From positions 36,419 through 100,418 of the forward strand of contig CAYTUV010000011.1 in NCBI GenBank assembly GCA_964441505.1: a DNA stretch of 64,000 nt. Reading direction: 5' to 3'. Source of the stretch: Fen-1258 sp964441505. Lineage in GTDB: Bacteria > Bacteroidota > Ignavibacteria > Ignavibacteriales > Melioribacteraceae. Below the pieces are notes generated by a model. The model was not told the origin of the DNA. It saw nothing but the letters and a program-made list of their open reading frames with translations, and ran no database searches. Shown here piece after piece: positions 63,044 through 64,000 of this stretch. Position 1 is the stretch's first letter. Every line of letters begins with the position of its first letter. Made by a program: the position numbers and the translations under genes.

Positions 63044-64000
63044 ACCTTGAACACAAAGTATTGATTTGCTATAACGAGCCTACCCGATATTACGATAATT
63101 ATCTTGGGAAAGAATCATCGAATTCCAACGATAACAATGACCTTTCCGAAAGAGAATTTTTGAAACAAATCGCTTCCATAAAAAAAGTTCTTTCGAAAAA
63201 ATATATGAGTGTTGAAACGCTGGCTATAAATAGCGATATAAAAAACGCAATGAAAAAAATTCTCCATTATTCCCCTGATCTGATTTTTAATTTTGTGGAG
63301 TCTGTGGAAGGCAATTCCAATTTCGAGAGTTACGTTGCCGGACTTTTTGATCTTTTAGAAATCTCTTACACCGGAAACGGTGCTATTAGTCTTGGAAACT
63401 GTTTGAGTAAATCAAGGACGAAACAGATTCTTCAATCGCATGGTGTGAGAACTCCAAAACATTTAATTGCACACGTGAACGAATTTCCTTCAAAGGATAA
63501 TTTCTTATTGAAATTTCCTGTTATTCTGAAACTTGCTCGCGAAGACGCGAGCATAGGCATATCAGAATTTTCCGTTGTCCATAATTTTGATTCTTTAAAA
63601 GAAAGACTGGGATATCTATTCACATCTTTCAAACAGGAAGTTATAATAGAAGAATACATTGACGGTCGTGAACTGAACGTTGCCATACTCGGTGATCAGA
63701 TACTTCCGATTTCCGAAATCCGTTTTGACGGACTTCCTGAAGAATTTCCGAAAATTGTTACTTACGAAGCTAAATGGTCGCCGGAAAGTGTCTATTATAA
63801 GAACACTGTTCCAAGATGTCCTGCGCCTCTTGATGATCAGTTAAAACAAAAAATTGAAAAGATGGCTCTCGAAGCGTACGAAGCTCTGGAATGCAGGGAC
63901 TACGTTCGCGTAGACATCCGATTGAATCAGAAAAATATTCCATACGTTATTGAAGTTAATCCCAATCCGGATATCTCTCCCGATACAGGTTTTGTCCGTT
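63040..64000 (+). CDS. D-Ala-D-Ala ligase-like ATP-grasp protein, second of a tandem pair (cut by window end)
   Basis: An ATG at 63040-63042 overlaps the TGA of the previous gene. The 320 visible codons repeat the ATP-grasp plan: PDLIFNFVESVEGNSNFESY, YTGNGAISLGNCLSKSRTKQ, VILKLAREDASIGISEFS, EEYIDGRELNVAILG and VIEVNPNPDISPD. It is a divergent paralogue of its neighbour, with a longer variable N-terminus (NSNDNNDLSERE). No stop occurs before the window end, and about 20-40 residues are probably missing. Two such proteins made together may act as a heterodimer or on two different substrates. Confidence 0.85.
   Translation, partial: MNLEHKVLICYNEPTRYYDNYLGKESSNSNDNNDLSEREFLKQIASIKKVLSKKYMSVETLAINSDIKNAMKKILHYSPDLIFNFVESVEGNSNFESYVAGLFDLLEISYTGNGAISLGNCLSKSRTKQILQSHGVRTPKHLIAHVNEFPSKDNFLLKFPVILKLAREDASIGISEFSVVHNFDSLKERLGYLFTSFKQEVIIEEYIDGRELNVAILGDQILPISEIRFDGLPEEFPKIVTYEAKWSPESVYYKNTVPRCPAPLDDQLKQKIEKMALEAYEALECRDYVRVDIRLNQKNIPYVIEVNPNPDISPDTGFVR

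Noticed and set aside
1..64000. CRISPR arrays, tRNA or rRNA genes, prophage
   Set aside because: I saw no regularly spaced direct repeats, no cloverleaf-like CCA-ended genes, no rRNA-like conserved blocks and no phage structural genes. The only mobile traces are the two small cassettes and the transposase remnant.

Overview
The window looks like a piece of chromosome from a low-GC, Gram-negative bacterium of the Bacteroidota/Chlorobi side, most like Ignavibacteria. I judge this from protein impressions, not a search. Support comes from lipid A genes (lpxB, lpxK), promoters resembling the Bacteroidota form TTG-N19..21-TAnnTTTG, many A/T-rich short intergenic gaps, SpoIIE-type phosphatases in a partner-switching cluster, and two small cassette genes (GxxExxY and four-helix-bundle) common in this group. 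I saw no tRNA, rRNA, CRISPR or phage genes.

Layout. (1) 1-7546, minus: a Band 7/SPFH membrane protein, a giant 1872-residue protein (two aminotransferase-like domains joined to a PEP-carboxylase-like half), and the 5' part of gltB. (2) 7846-19389, minus: a nine-gene branched-chain amino acid operon, ilvD-ilvB-ilvN-ilvC-leuB-leuA-leuC-leuD-cimA. It has a recognisable promoter, a 55-codon Ile/Leu-rich leader ORF and a terminator. (3) 19517-29165: a regulatory block with an ECF sigma factor, an unknown membrane protein, three SpoIIE phosphatases, an RsbW-like kinase and STAS proteins on both strands. (4) 29231-34992, plus: purA, an orphan histidine kinase, a candidate small RNA, dCMP deaminase and ppk1. 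(5) 34995-39833, minus: an iron-uptake operon with a membrane-anchored DtxR-FeoA fusion, a FeoB split into two genes and an outer-membrane protein. The FeoB halves are separated by a decayed GxxExxY cassette invaded by an insertion sequence. (6) 40043-42186, plus: mrp, a NifU-domain protein and tpiA. (7) 42316-63043 and beyond, plus: a GH2-like membrane protein, smc, a HAD phosphatase, a four-helix-bundle cassette, an isoprenylcysteine methyltransferase-like protein, lpxB-DUF374-lpxK, ppdK, queA, ispD, plsY, gpsA, recG and two tandem ATP-grasp ligases, the second cut by the window end.

How the genes fit together. PpdK (pyruvate to PEP), the PEPC-like/aminotransferase fusion (PEP to oxaloacetate to aspartate) and GltB (glutamate as amino donor) could form a route from pyruvate to aspartate. 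The ilv-leu operon carries both LeuA and CimA, so isoleucine can be made from pyruvate and acetyl-CoA without threonine deaminase. The iron operon and the divergent mrp/NifU genes form an iron and Fe-S neighbourhood.

The most interesting items are the aminotransferase-PEPC fusion, the ilv leader peptide with its palindrome over the -35 box, the IS/GxxExxY chimera inside the feoB operon, the putative C-rich-loop small RNA near 31958-32042, and the GH2-like protein that seems to have lost its acid/base residue.
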